A stretch of 64,000 bases of DNA from Lentzea alba (GCF_011067745.1 NZ_JAAMPJ010000004.1:62001-126000); one strand, 5' to 3'; shown: positions 43,345 to 51,976, counted from the stretch's first letter. A program made the numbers and translations. The notes: generated from the letters alone by a model not told the origin.

Positions 43345-44231
43345 CAGAAGTACCCCTCCCGCTTCTTGCGCTCCATCGACCCGCTCTGGTCGTGGTCGAT
43401 CAGCCGACCCTGTCGTTCGGACGTGGTCGCGGTCCGCATCTCCTCGACGATCTCCGTCACCGTGCGGGCCTCACTGCGCACGGCACCGGTCAGCGGATAG
43501 CAGCCCAGCGTGCGGAACCGGACCAGTTCCTCGCGTGGTTTCTCGGACAACGGCATGCGGTCGTCGTCGACCATGATCAGCATGCCGTCGCGGTCGACGA
43601 CCGGTCGTCGGGCCGCGAAGTACAGCGGCACCACGGGAATCCGCTCGCGCTCGACGTAGCGCCACACGTCCAGCTCGGTCCAGTTCGACAGCGGGAACAC
43701 CCTGATGCTCTCGCCGGGCGCGACCCGCGTGTTGTAGAGCCGCCACAGCTCGGGCCGCTGGTTCTTCGGATCCCACTGGTGCTGCGCGGTCCGGAACGAG
43801 AACACCCTTTCCTTGGCGCGGGAGGCTTCCTCGTCCCGGCGCGCGCCGCCGAACGCGACGTCGAACCGGTGCTCGTCGAGCGCCTGCCGCAGTCCCTGGG
43901 TCTTCCACAGGTCGGTGTGCCGCGCGGAGCCGTGGTCGAACGGGTTGATGCCCAGCGCGACGCACTCCGGGTTGCGGTGCACGATCAGCTCCAGCCCGAG
44001 CTCCGCGGCGGTCCGGTCGCGGAACTCGATCATCTCGCGGAACTTCCACGTGGTGTCGACGTGCAGCAACGGGAACGGCGGCTTCGACGGGTAGAAAGCC
44101 TTGCGCGCCAAATGGAGCAGCACCGAGCTGTCCTTGCCGATCGAGTACAGCAGCACCGGGCGCTCGCTCTCCGCCACGGCCTCGCGGAAGATGTCGATGC
44201 TGTCGGCTTCGAGTTGGTCGAGGTGGTTCAC
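43344..44231 (-). CDS. cysD: Sulfate adenylyltransferase subunit 2
   Basis: The 295-aa catalytic ATP-sulfurylase subunit has the PP-loop [16 protein letters not shown] (about residues 28-43), [38 protein letters not shown] and the usual C-terminus [12 protein letters not shown] use GTG 44231. Because of a 111-bp in-frame tandem duplication, an identical start context occurs at GTG 44342, which would add 37 residues (332 aa) and overlaps the cysQ stop in the GTGA fashion expected of the ancestral junction. Which start is used cannot be settled from sequence; the shorter form has the family's normal length. Confidence 0.94.
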   Translation of the reverse strand: MNHLDQLEADSIDIFREAVAESERPVLLYSIGKDSSVLLHLARKAFYPSKPPFPLLHVDTTWKFREMIEFRDRTAAELGLELIVHRNPECVALGINPFDHGSARHTDLWKTQGLRQALDEHRFDVAFGGARRDEEASRAKERVFSFRTAQHQWDPKNQRPELWRLYNTRVAPGESIRVFPLSNWTELDVWRYVERERIPVVPLYFAARRPVVDRDGMLIMVDDDRMPLSEKPREELVRFRTLGCYPLTGAVRSEARTVTEIVEEMRTATTSERQGRLIDHDQSGSMERKKREGYF

Positions 44232-44420
44232 GTGAGCACCCCCGCGAGTTCCGGGCGGCGGATCAGCAGGTCGGGCGGTCGTGGGTTGGGCTGGTGGTAG
44301 ATGAGCGGCGCTGTCGGCTTCGAGCTGGTCCAGGTCGTTCACGTGAGCACCCCCGCGAGTTCCGGCCGGCAGATCAGCAGGTCGGGCAGCCACGGATCGG
44401 GCTGGTTGTAGGCGAGCGGC
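44199..44420. repeat. Diverged 111-bp tandem duplication of the cysQ/cysD junction
   Basis: Unit A (44199-44309) and unit B (44310-44420) align without gaps over 111 bp with about 14 mismatches by eye. Each holds a cysQ-like 3' tail, stop and a cysD-like GTG start. Unit B supplies the real cysQ end; unit A supplies the start next to the intact cysD. Because 111 is a multiple of three and no stop intervenes, the cysD frame is open through both units. The mismatches show the event is not recent. Confidence 0.9.
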
Positions 44421-45004
44421 CGCCCGTCGACGCGCGAGGTGTGCAACCCGGCCGCGCGGGCCACGTAGACCGGTGCGGCCGAATCCCACTCGTACATCCC
44501 GCCCGCGTGCAGGTAGACGTCGGCCTCGCCGCGCACCACGGCCATCGTCTTGGCGCCCGCGCTGCCCATCGGCACCAGCACCCCGTCGATCGCCTCGGCG
44601 ACCCGCTGGGCGAACTCGGGCGGGCGGGTGCGGCTGACCACGATCCTGGGCTGCCGGTGCGCAACCCGTTGGCTCTGCCGCAACGCGGGCACCGCGACCG
44701 CTCCGGCGACGAGCTCACCCCGTTCCCAGAGGGCCACGTGCACCGCCCAGTCGGTGCGGCCGGGTTCGGCGTACTCGCGGCTGCCGTCTAGCGGGTCGAT
44801 GATCCACACCCGGTCGGCGGTCAGCCTGCGGGGATCGTCGGGCGCCTCCTCGGACAGCACCGCGTCCCCCGGCCGGTGCTCTTCCAGTTGGGCCGCAAGG
44901 AAGTCCTGCGCGATGCGGTCGCCATCACCCGGCCGCACGCTGATCAGCAACCGGCCCGTCTCACTCGCCAAGCGTCTCGCCAACTCACCGTCGGTCTCCG
45001 CCAT
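44339..45004 (-). CDS. cysQ: 3'(2'),5'-bisphosphate nucleotidase, inositol-monophosphatase family
   Basis: The 221-aa protein starts at ATG 45004. It shows the metal-binding motifs of the Li-sensitive phosphatase family: SEEAPDD (about residues 50-56), [13 protein letters not shown] (about 67-79) and the late [16 protein letters not shown]. CysQ enzymes hydrolyse PAP to AMP, removing the inhibitory by-product of sulfotransferases and controlling PAPS. It opens the run cysQ-cysD-cysNC and is divergent from a TetR gene. The N-terminal extension found in longer CysQ proteins is short here. Confidence 0.9.
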   Translation of the reverse strand: MAETDGELARRLASETGRLLISVRPGDGDRIAQDFLAAQLEEHRPGDAVLSEEAPDDPRRLTADRVWIIDPLDGSREYAEPGRTDWAVHVALWERGELVAGAVAVPALRQSQRVAHRQPRIVVSRTRPPEFAQRVAEAIDGVLVPMGSAGAKTMAVVRGEADVYLHAGGMYEWDSAAPVYVARAAGLHTSRVDGRPLAYNQPDPWLPDLLICRPELAGVLT

Positions 45005-45027
45005 GCGATCGACTGTAGGGCCAAACC

Positions 45028-45060
45028 GAACAACGTTCAATATACTTCTGAACGTTGTTC
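45028..45060. promoter_or_regulatory. Perfect 12-bp inverted repeat operator between cysQ and TetR genes
   Basis: GAACAACGTTCA (45028-45039) and TGAACGTTGTTC (45049-45060) are perfect complements separated by 9 bp in the 72-bp gap between the divergent cysQ and TetR genes. Both promoters must lie here, so this is a strong operator candidate for the adjacent TetR protein. A similar half-site, ACAACGTTCAA, occurs at 41550-41560 at the end of cysNC, just before the DUF1214 operon. Confidence 0.7.
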
Positions 45061-45076
45061 AAAGTAGAGTCGGGGC

Positions 45077-45706
45077 GTGAGTTCCGAACATGCCAATCTG
45101 AACAACACAGCCTGGGGAGACGCGGAAGGCAGGCGGCGCGACATCCTGTCGTCCGCCGAGCTGATCCTCGAGGAACAGGGCTACGCGGGCCTGACCATGC
45201 GCGCGATCGCGGTGGGGGCGGGCGTCAGCTCCGGCACCGTGTACCAGTACTTCTCCGGCAAGGAGGACGTGTTCGCGGCGTTGATGGAACGCCGGCTGGA
45301 CGAGCTGCAGCGCACGCTCGCGACGGTCGACCGCGGCCTCGGCATCGCCGGTGTGCTGCGCGAGATCGAGCCCCAGGTCACCGACCTGTGGCGGCGGTTC
45401 GGCCGGTCGGCCGCGCAGTGGGAGGCGAAGGTGCTCTCCGGTGGCCGCCGCGGCAAGGAGGTCGCCGGGTCCGCGCAGGACTACCGCAAGACGATCAAGG
45501 CGCTCGGCAGGGCGTTGCACGAGACGGCGGAAGTGAGTGAGCAGGCGCTGATCGACGATCCGGCGCTGCCGCACTGGGTGTGGGACTCGCTGATCGGGCT
45601 GGCCGACGACCTGCTGTTGCAGGGCGCGCGGAGCAACCGGGTCAAACCCGCTCAGCTGATCGAGTTCGCGACCGGGGCGATCGAGCGCGGGATCATTTCC
45701 CGCTGA
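45077..45706 (+). CDS. TetR-family transcriptional regulator
   Basis: The 209-aa protein starts at GTG 45077 (GGGG three bases upstream). The DNA-binding domain includes RRRDILSSAELILEEQGYAG and MRAIAVGAGVSSGTVYQYFS with KEDVFAAL (about residues 15-65). The C-terminal domain is helical with no recognised ligand motif. It is divergent from cysQ and flanks a perfect inverted repeat, so it probably controls the cysQ-cysD-cysNC sulfur genes and itself. Its last 14 bp overlap the convergent membrane-protein gene. Confidence 0.92.
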   Translation: MSSEHANLNNTAWGDAEGRRRDILSSAELILEEQGYAGLTMRAIAVGAGVSSGTVYQYFSGKEDVFAALMERRLDELQRTLATVDRGLGIAGVLREIEPQVTDLWRRFGRSAAQWEAKVLSGGRRGKEVAGSAQDYRKTIKALGRALHETAEVSEQALIDDPALPHWVWDSLIGLADDLLLQGARSNRVKPAQLIEFATGAIERGIISR

Positions 45707-46334
45707 CGAGCGAGTCGAGCGTGGCGTTGCCGTGCTCGCCGCAGTGCCGCCGCGACGCGTCGAGTGTGGCCGGTTTGCTCGCTTCGTCCGGTCTGCCCAC
45801 CTGGCCGAACAGCCGCTTCAGCAGCTCGACCTGTTCGTCCAGGCCGACCCGCAGGAAGTCGCTGCACGTCGAACGGACGGTCAACCGGTCGTCCTGCGGC
45901 ATCAGGTCCACCGGACCGAGCACGAACAGCAGCGCGACGATGATCGCGAGACCGCCCGCGATGATGGCACCGCTGGACGACGTCTTGCGCGGGGCGAGCC
46001 ACGCCTCAGCCTGCTCCACGAACGGATCGACCGGACTGAGCTCGGTGTCGACCCAGAACTCGAAGTTGTCGCTCCCGGTCACGTCGAACTGGACGTGACC
46101 TGCGGCGATCAGGATGCGCACGACCTCCTTGCGTGCGAACGAACCCGTCCAGAACGGCTCCGGCCGTACCAGGACCAGCCGGTCGGCCAGCAGGAACACC
46201 ACGTCGCGCTCGCCGCGGGCGAGCCGCTCGGTCTGGCCCGGCTGCACGACGGTGCCCGCCAGCCGTGCCAGCACCTGGTCGCGTTCGCGCTCGTCGAGAG
46301 CCTGGGCGGCCGTCGACCACAGATCGGGTTCCAC
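45693..46334 (-). CDS. Single-pass membrane protein of unknown function
   Basis: The 213-aa protein is read from GTG 46334. The N-terminal 110 residues look like a small beta-rich PH-like domain (GERDVVFLLADRLVLVRPEP, FARKEVVRILIAAGHVQFDV). One membrane helix follows at about 120-140 (AIIAGGLAIIVALLFVLGPV). The C-terminal 70 residues lie outside, with two cysteines (STCSDF and RRHCGEHG) that could pair. No family is recognised and no role is proposed. Confidence 0.65.
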   Translation of the reverse strand: MEPDLWSTAAQALDERERDQVLARLAGTVVQPGQTERLARGERDVVFLLADRLVLVRPEPFWTGSFARKEVVRILIAAGHVQFDVTGSDNFEFWVDTELSPVDPFVEQAEAWLAPRKTSSSGAIIAGGLAIIVALLFVLGPVDLMPQDDRLTVRSTCSDFLRVGLDEQVELLKRLFGQVGRPDEASKPATLDASRRHCGEHGNATLDSLVSGK

Positions 46335-46412
46335 GTCCCTGCTATCGCTGCATCCCCGGACGTTGGTTAGCAACCGGAACCGATGTTCGTCCCTTTGGCT
46401 CTGAACTGTTGC

Positions 46413-46940
46413 CTAACGCTGGACCGGGAGGTCGTACCGGCGCCGGATGCTGGTGCCGAGCAAACCGATGTCGGCGCCGTAGACGTGGATCGAGATCGAG
46501 GCCGAGTCAGAGCTGTTGCACACCTTGTGGATGTCTCCGGGCGGCACCAGGTACGACGCCACGCCCTGCGGAGTCCGGTTCGTGCGCAGTTGAATCAGGC
46601 GGTCGCCGGCGAGCCGATAGGTGGTCTCTTCTTCTTCGCCGACGTACGTGCCGACGACGCACCACGACACGTGGTCGTGGATGCACGTTTCCTGACCCGG
46701 CAGCCACACGAGGGCAACGACCGAGAAGCTGCCGTCGGGTTCCACGTGCAGCACGTGCTGGCGGTAGTGGTTCGGGTCGGGCTCGCGGTGTTCGGGGTCG
46801 AGCAGCCGCGGATCGGAGAGGTGCCTGGTCAGGGCTTTGGCCACCCGTGCGGCGACGGCGTGGTCGGTACCGCCGGCGGTCACCGCGGTGCGGATGTCGC
46901 CGACCAGAAGCGCTGCGGTGGGTGAGAGCAGACGAGGCAT
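46413..46940 (-). CDS. cdo: Cysteine dioxygenase type I-like cupin
   Basis: The 175-aa protein starts at ATG 46940 with AAGGAG six bases upstream. Iron ligands of the cysteine dioxygenase family are visible: H88 and H90 in CIHDHVSWCVVG and H138 in VPPGDIHKV, within YRQHVLHVEPDGSFSVVALVW. It would oxidise L-cysteine (or a related thiol such as 3-mercaptopropionate) to the sulfinate with O2 in the cytosol. It lies 15 bp downstream of a YeiH-type exporter gene on the same strand, consistent with cysteine breakdown to sulfite and export. Confidence 0.88.
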   Translation of the reverse strand: MPRLLSPTAALLVGDIRTAVTAGGTDHAVAARVAKALTRHLSDPRLLDPEHREPDPNHYRQHVLHVEPDGSFSVVALVWLPGQETCIHDHVSWCVVGTYVGEEEETTYRLAGDRLIQLRTNRTPQGVASYLVPPGDIHKVCNSSDSASISIHVYGADIGLLGTSIRRRYDLPVQR

Positions 46941-46955
46941 GGGTCACTCCTTCGC

Positions 46956-47963
46956 TCACATGATCAACAAGGCTCCGGAGAGTGCGACCGCGGCGATCAG
47001 CACCGTGGAAAGCAGGCCGAGCGTCAACGCGGGCAGACCGGAACGGACGAGAGAACGCAGGCGCACGGCCGTGCCGAGCGCGAACATGCCGGCGGCGAGC
47101 AACAGGTTGTCCACGAACGTCGCGGCCGACAGCACGACGTCCGGCAGGAGATCGGTGGCGCGCACAGCCGCCATGACGAGGAATCCGACGACGAACAACG
47201 GCACGAGCGGCGGACGCTTGCCCGCGTCCGGGAACCTGCGGCGTTCGGCGATGCTCACCGCGGCGAGCATCGGGGCCAGCAGCACCACCCTGGTCAGCTT
47301 CACCGCCACGGCGATGGCGAGCGCGCCGGTGACCGGTCCGGCGGCGGCGACCACCTGGGCCACCTCGTGCACGCTGCCGCCGGCCCACACGCCGTAGCCG
47401 GCCGGAGACAGGCCGGTGAGCGGGAACAACGCCGGCAGGCTGAACATCGCGACAGTGCCGAAGAGAGTGACCAGGCCGAGCGCCTTGGCGACGTCCTCCT
47501 CGTCCTGCTCGCGCACGCCGTTCATCGCCGCCACGGCCGACGCGCCGCAGATCGAGAACCCGGTGGCGATCAGCAACGACAGCCCGTCGCTCACGCCGAG
47601 CACCCGGCCGAGCCAGCGGGTCACGGCGAACGTCACCACCACCGCGGCGACGGCCACCGCCAGCACGCCGTAGCCGAGCGCCAGCACGTCCCGGATCACC
47701 AGTTTCAGCCCGAGCAGCACGATGCCGATCCGCAGCAGGCGGCGTCCGGCGAGCTTGATGCCGGGGGCGAGCGACGGCGGGAGCGTGACGACGTTGGCCA
47801 CGACCGCGCCGAGCAGCACCGCGGCGGTCAGCGCGCTGACCGAGGGCAGCAGCCAGGAGACGATCATCGCGACGACGACACCGCCGGCGACCACGGTCAG
47901 GCCGGGTACCGGTGAGTCGGTCGCGCGCGCAGTTGTCCTGATGCTGCCCATAACAGCCACCAT
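46956..47963 (-). CDS. YeiH-family membrane protein, putative sulfite/sulfate exporter
   Basis: The 335-aa protein has about ten membrane segments. Family features include LPPSLAPGIKLAGRRLLRIGIVLLGLKL (in pieces), SICGASAVAAMNGV (about residues 135-148) and the SVHEVAQVVAAAG segment. Members (PF03601) have been linked to sulfonate and sulfite metabolism. Start ATG 47963 is taken; ATG 47951 is an alternative. Between a cysteine dioxygenase gene downstream and a LysR gene upstream, it probably removes sulfite or sulfate derived from cysteine. In enterobacteria yeiH is next to the LysR gene yeiE. Confidence 0.82.
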   Translation of the reverse strand: MVAVMGSIRTTARATDSPVPGLTVVAGGVVVAMIVSWLLPSVSALTAAVLLGAVVANVVTLPPSLAPGIKLAGRRLLRIGIVLLGLKLVIRDVLALGYGVLAVAVAAVVVTFAVTRWLGRVLGVSDGLSLLIATGFSICGASAVAAMNGVREQDEEDVAKALGLVTLFGTVAMFSLPALFPLTGLSPAGYGVWAGGSVHEVAQVVAAAGPVTGALAIAVAVKLTRVVLLAPMLAAVSIAERRRFPDAGKRPPLVPLFVVGFLVMAAVRATDLLPDVVLSAATFVDNLLLAAGMFALGTAVRLRSLVRSGLPALTLGLLSTVLIAAVALSGALLIM

Positions 47964-48009
47964 GACCGCAATGACCTATGCGCAGAAGATGGCCATTGCT
48001 TGGTGGGTC

Positions 48010-48024
48010 ATAAGCCGCCGTTAT
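48010..48024. promoter_or_regulatory. Candidate LysR box upstream of the exporter gene
   Basis: ATAA (48010-48013) and TTAT (48021-48024) frame a 7-bp spacer and give the T-N11-A dyad typical of LysR binding. It spans the last codon of the LysR gene and the start of the 57-bp gap ahead of the exporter gene. A LysR site at this position could activate the exporter/cysteine-dioxygenase unit. Confidence 0.4.
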
Positions 48025-48929
48025 ACGTCGGGCCGTTGGGACGCGGTGATCAACGCGTCCACGGTGGCGCGCACGATCGGCAGGCGGATCAGGTCGGGCC
48101 AGGTGTAGAGGGCGGTCTGCCGGTGCGCGCAGGCCTCCACGTCGACCGTGGTCAGGCCGGGGTGCCGCAGGAACGACAGCACCAGCCGCGGCACGAGCGC
48201 GACGCCCAGCCCGGCGCTGACGAGGCTCTGGATCGCCAGGTTGTCGTCGGTGGAACAGGTGATGTCCGGGGTGAACCCGGCCTCGGCGCACGCCTGGTCG
48301 AGTGCGTGCCGGCACCGGGGACAGCCCGCGATCCAGCGTTCGGTCTCGGTCTCGGCCAGCGACACGCTGCCGCGCCCGGCGAGCCGGTGACCGACGGGCA
48401 CGAGCAACGCCATCGGTTCGCGCAACAGCGGCACCCGCAGCATGCCCGCGACGGCGGCCTCGTCCTGCGGCTCACCCTCGTAGCTGAAGCTGATCAACAG
48501 GTCGGCCGCACCGCGCCGGAGCAGGGCGAACGAGTCGGGCGGCTCCTCCTCGACCAGTTCGAGCCGCAGGTGGGGACGTTCTTCGGCCAGGATCGCGGCC
48601 GCCGCCGGCACGAGCGAGACGGTCGCGCTGGGGAACGCGCAGATGCGGATCGTGCCGATGTCGTGCGTGGCGATCGCGCTGATCTGCTGGTGCGTCGCCG
48701 CGAGTTCGTCCAGCAACGCGGCGCCCCGTTCGGCGAGGATGCGACCGGCCTCGGTCAGGTTCAGGCCGCGGCCGGTGCGCACGAACAACGGGCCGCCCAC
48801 CTGGCGTTCCAGCGCCCGCATCTGCTGGCTGATCGCTGGCTGCGTGCAGTGCAACTCCCGCGCGGCGGCGCTGAACGACCCCGTCCTGGCGACGGTCGCG
48901 AACACCTCTAGCTGGCGGGTATCGATCAC
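48021..48929 (-). CDS. LysR-family transcriptional regulator
   Basis: The 302-aa protein starts at GTG 48929. The N-terminal winged HTH is TRQLEVFATVARTGSFSAAA with LHCTQPAISQQMRALERQVG, and residues 90-295 form the periplasmic-binding-like effector domain (GTIRICAFPSATVSLVPAAA). The effector domain contains GCPRCRHALD and ITCSTDD, an unusual cluster of three cysteines that may give redox or metal response. It precedes the exporter and cysteine dioxygenase genes on the same strand and is the likely regulator of both. Confidence 0.9.
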   Translation of the reverse strand: MIDTRQLEVFATVARTGSFSAAARELHCTQPAISQQMRALERQVGGPLFVRTGRGLNLTEAGRILAERGAALLDELAATHQQISAIATHDIGTIRICAFPSATVSLVPAAAAILAEERPHLRLELVEEEPPDSFALLRRGAADLLISFSYEGEPQDEAAVAGMLRVPLLREPMALLVPVGHRLAGRGSVSLAETETERWIAGCPRCRHALDQACAEAGFTPDITCSTDDNLAIQSLVSAGLGVALVPRLVLSFLRHPGLTTVDVEACAHRQTALYTWPDLIRLPIVRATVDALITASQRPDV

Positions 48930-48989
48930 TTTCGCACTGTATGCCGGATCGGCCGCCGCGGAAGGACGGCCGATCCGGTGATCGACTTC

Positions 48990-50699
48990 CTAGAAGGTCA
49001 GCTTCCAGGACTTGAGGTAGCCGATGTCGGAGGAAGCCGCGTCGCGCACCTGCAGCTTCCAGACGCCGTTCGCGACCTCGCTGGAGGCGTTGACCGTGAA
49101 GGTCTGCACGATGTTGTCCGCGCTGCCACCCGAGCGGTTGCTCAGCGAGTACGCCGTGCCGTCCGGGGCGATCAGGTCGACGACCAGGTCACCGCGGTAG
49201 GGGTGCTGGATGTCCACGCCGACCTTCAACGTCGCCGGGGCGTTGCCCGTGACACCGGTGACCGTGATCGAGCTGGTCACGGCCGGGGCGTTGTCCGGGA
49301 TGTCCACGCGGGTGGTGTTCTCGAACGTCTTGCCGGGAGGGGGCGTGCCGGTGTCGACGGCGGCGAACGCGTCGACGCGGCCCTCACCGAAGAAGTTGTT
49401 CTTGGCCGTGGTGCCGACGCACCGGCTGTCGGTGCAGCTCAGGTCGTCGGCCTGGGTGGCGAGCAGCTGACGCAGCTGGGCCGGGGTGGCCGTCGGGTTG
49501 GCCGACTTCAGCAGCGCGGCCACGCCCGCGACGTGCGGGGACGCCATCGACGTACCGTCGAACTGGGAGTACCCGCCGCCGGGGACGGTCGAGAGAACAC
49601 GCTCACCCGGCGCCGCGACGTGGATCTTGTCGGTGCCGTAGTTGGAGAACGCCGCCTTGCGGTTCGTCGAGCCGATCGCCGAGACGGTGACGACACCGGA
49701 CACCTCGGTCGGCACGCTCAGGCACGCGTTGGTGATGTTGCGCTGCACGGCGGTGGAGTCGTTGGGGCTCGTGGTGTCGCGGGTCTTGTTCGCGAGGTTG
49801 TAGTTCTCGTTGCCCGCCGCGGCGACGTTCAGCACACCCTTGCCCTCGGCGTAGGCCACGGCCCGCTTCACACCCTCCAGGATCGCGTCCTGGTCGGCGT
49901 TGTCCGGGCAGTTGAACAGCCACGGGTCGGTGTAGTAGCTGTTGTTGGTCACCGCGAACCCGCGGTCACCGGCGAAGACCATGGCACAGATGGTGTTCTC
50001 GGCGAAGAACAGGTTCGTCGTCGGCTCCGCGATGCGCACCGCGGCGATCTTCACGCCCGGCGCCACACCGACCACGCCCCGCCCGTTCTTGGCCGCCGCG
50101 ATCGTGCCCGCGACGTGCGTGCCGTGCTTGTCCACGTCCCGCCACGCCCCGGTACGCGTGTCGAGCTTGCCGTAGGCGCAGGACGCGGAGTCGGCTGCGA
50201 CGAAGTTCGGCTTGATGTCGTCGTGCAGGTCGTCAACGCCGGTGTCCAGGACACCGACGGTCACGGTCGGCGAGCCCGGGTTGACCGCCCACGCCTTGTC
50301 GGCGCCGATCTGGCTCATGTCCGGCTGCACCGGCTCCGTCGTGGTGGGCGCCTGCTGGGTCTTCGCGTCCGGGATCGCCGGGTTGGCGGCCGCGGCCGGG
50401 ACGTCAGACGTGCGGGTGGCGCCGACCTTCTGCACACCGCTGACGGTGCGCATCCGGCTCGCGAAGTCCGTGGCGCTCGAGTGGGCGACGATGACGCCGA
50501 TCGCGTCGTAACTGCTGAACACCGTCCCGCTGTTGCCGGCCACGGCCGTCTTGGCACTCGCGGTGGCGCCCGGCGCGGTGATGACCAGGTAAGCGCGCGT
50601 ACCCGCGGCCGCGGCGGGGGTCGCCGCCGTCAGCACACCGGCACCCACGGCCGCGGCGATGACCGCGGCGCGCAGGCGCGATCGTGATCCCAGGAACAC
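48990..50699 (-). CDS. Secreted subtilisin-like serine protease (S8) with P/homo B domain
   Basis: The 569-aa protein starts at GTG 50699 with GGAGG four bases upstream. A signal peptide (about residues 1-32) is followed by an I9-like propeptide (RAYLVITAPGAT ... FASRMRTVSGVQKVGA) and the S8 catalytic domain. Its triad lies in VLDTGVDDL (Asp), DKHGTHVAGTIA (His) and DGTSMASPHVAGV (Ser). A C-terminal P-domain of about 110 residues starts VDIPDNAPAVTSSI and contains HPYRGDLVVDLIAPDGTAY. The protease is exported and self-processed. The AT-rich spacer before it and strong RBS suggest high expression. Confidence 0.93.
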   Translation of the reverse strand: MFLGSRSRLRAAVIAAAVGAGVLTAATPAAAAGTRAYLVITAPGATASAKTAVAGNSGTVFSSYDAIGVIVAHSSATDFASRMRTVSGVQKVGATRTSDVPAAAANPAIPDAKTQQAPTTTEPVQPDMSQIGADKAWAVNPGSPTVTVGVLDTGVDDLHDDIKPNFVAADSASCAYGKLDTRTGAWRDVDKHGTHVAGTIAAAKNGRGVVGVAPGVKIAAVRIAEPTTNLFFAENTICAMVFAGDRGFAVTNNSYYTDPWLFNCPDNADQDAILEGVKRAVAYAEGKGVLNVAAAGNENYNLANKTRDTTSPNDSTAVQRNITNACLSVPTEVSGVVTVSAIGSTNRKAAFSNYGTDKIHVAAPGERVLSTVPGGGYSQFDGTSMASPHVAGVAALLKSANPTATPAQLRQLLATQADDLSCTDSRCVGTTAKNNFFGEGRVDAFAAVDTGTPPPGKTFENTTRVDIPDNAPAVTSSITVTGVTGNAPATLKVGVDIQHPYRGDLVVDLIAPDGTAYSLSNRSGGSADNIVQTFTVNASSEVANGVWKLQVRDAASSDIGYLKSWKLTF

Positions 50700-50841
50700 G
50701 ATTCCTCCAACTCCCTAGCGGGCGATGCCCGCGCACGTCGCGCGGGTGCAGGGGCCCGTCACGGCATTAGAGGAGGTCAGGACGGATTCGGGACGCGCGG
50801 TTTCAGAAATGCTCCGTTCGGTTCACGCCGAACGTCGCACG

Positions 50842-51915
50842 TCAGGCGTGGTGCCGGGTGATCAGCCCGACGAAGTGGTTCATGTCCGCCTGCACGCACG
50901 CCTCGTCCGCGTGCTTGCCGGTGCAGCCGGGAGCCCACCCGCTGCCGTCGCCGTAGTCCGAGAAGTGGAACGGGATGCCCGCCGCGGTGAGGTGGGCGGC
51001 GGTGACCAGCGCCGTCTCCCTGGCCCGGTTCTCGAGCACCGCCTGGATCGGGTTGACGGTCAGGTCGCCGCCGTTGCCGGTGTACAGCGCGACACCCATC
51101 CCGCGCAGCGACGCGACGTGCTGCGCCGGGCTCTGCGCGTTCCAGACGCCGTCGAACGGCCAGACCGGCGGCCCGAAGATCGCTTCGGCGCCGACCGTCG
51201 GGCTGCCGGAGCCGGGATTCATCTCGCTGGCCACGACGGCGGCGCGCACCTCGGAGTTGCGCAGGTCGAGGCCGCCGGAGAAGCTGCCGGCGTAGCTGAA
51301 CAGGTCGGGCCGGTGCTCGGCGTAGTGCAATGCTCCGAAGCCGCCCATCGAGTGCCCGACGATCGCGCGGCCTTCCCTGGTCGCGATGGTGCGCAGGTTC
51401 GCGTCCACGAACGGGATCACCTGCTCCAGGTGGAAGGTCTCCCAGTTCTGCGGGCCCGCCGCGCCGGGGTTGACCCAGTTCGAGTACCAGCCGCGCCCAC
51501 TGCCGTTGGGCTGCACGGTGATCAACGGGACGCCGCGCGTGGCGTTCTCGACGACGCGCTGGTTCCACGGCGCGTCGGGCCGGTCGGGGTGGCCGTGCAG
51601 GTAGTACTGCACGGGGTAGCGGGCCGTCTGGTCGTAGTGCTCGGGCAGGGTGACGACGACGGCGTGCCTGCCGGGTTCCTGACCGGGCAGCAGCGTCGGC
51701 GTGGGCACCTGGTCCGTGGCCACGCTGAAGACGAACGTGCGGTGGTTTTCGTCGACCCACCTCGGCTGGCTCGTCACGGTGAGACCGAACCCGTCGGAGA
51801 ACCGCGGTGGCGTCGTCTCGGCTTTCGCCTGCGGGCTGGACAAGGCCGTCGCGGCGGTCAGTGCGGCGATCAGGCAGGCTCCGCGTTGTCGCGCGGTCCG
51901 GAAGCGGCTGGTCAT
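50842..51915 (-). CDS. Secreted esterase of the antigen 85 / esterase D family
   Basis: The 357-aa alpha/beta hydrolase starts at ATG 51915 with GGGGGAG upstream and has a Sec signal peptide ending near AKAET. The nucleophile is Ser in IVGHSMGGFGALHYAE (about residue 195), preceded by the oxyanion region YYLHGHPD. DMNHFVGL near the C-terminus carries the likely catalytic histidine. CTGKHADEACVQ in the tail may form a disulfide. The family includes mycolyltransferases and S-formylglutathione hydrolase. An esterase acting on cell-wall or environmental lipids is the safest call. Confidence 0.82.
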   Translation of the reverse strand: MTSRFRTARQRGACLIAALTAATALSSPQAKAETTPPRFSDGFGLTVTSQPRWVDENHRTFVFSVATDQVPTPTLLPGQEPGRHAVVVTLPEHYDQTARYPVQYYLHGHPDRPDAPWNQRVVENATRGVPLITVQPNGSGRGWYSNWVNPGAAGPQNWETFHLEQVIPFVDANLRTIATREGRAIVGHSMGGFGALHYAEHRPDLFSYAGSFSGGLDLRNSEVRAAVVASEMNPGSGSPTVGAEAIFGPPVWPFDGVWNAQSPAQHVASLRGMGVALYTGNGGDLTVNPIQAVLENRARETALVTAAHLTAAGIPFHFSDYGDGSGWAPGCTGKHADEACVQADMNHFVGLITRHHA

Positions 51916-51976
51916 GGAAACTCCCCCTTGGTTGCGGTACCCGGATCATGGTGTCCGGCCGGGAAAGGGGGACAGG

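Noticed and set aside
50728..50750. Small GC-rich hairpin in the leader of the S8 protease gene as a riboswitch
   Set aside because: It is only a short stem of alternating GC with no recognised aptamer features, likely chance in high-GC DNA.
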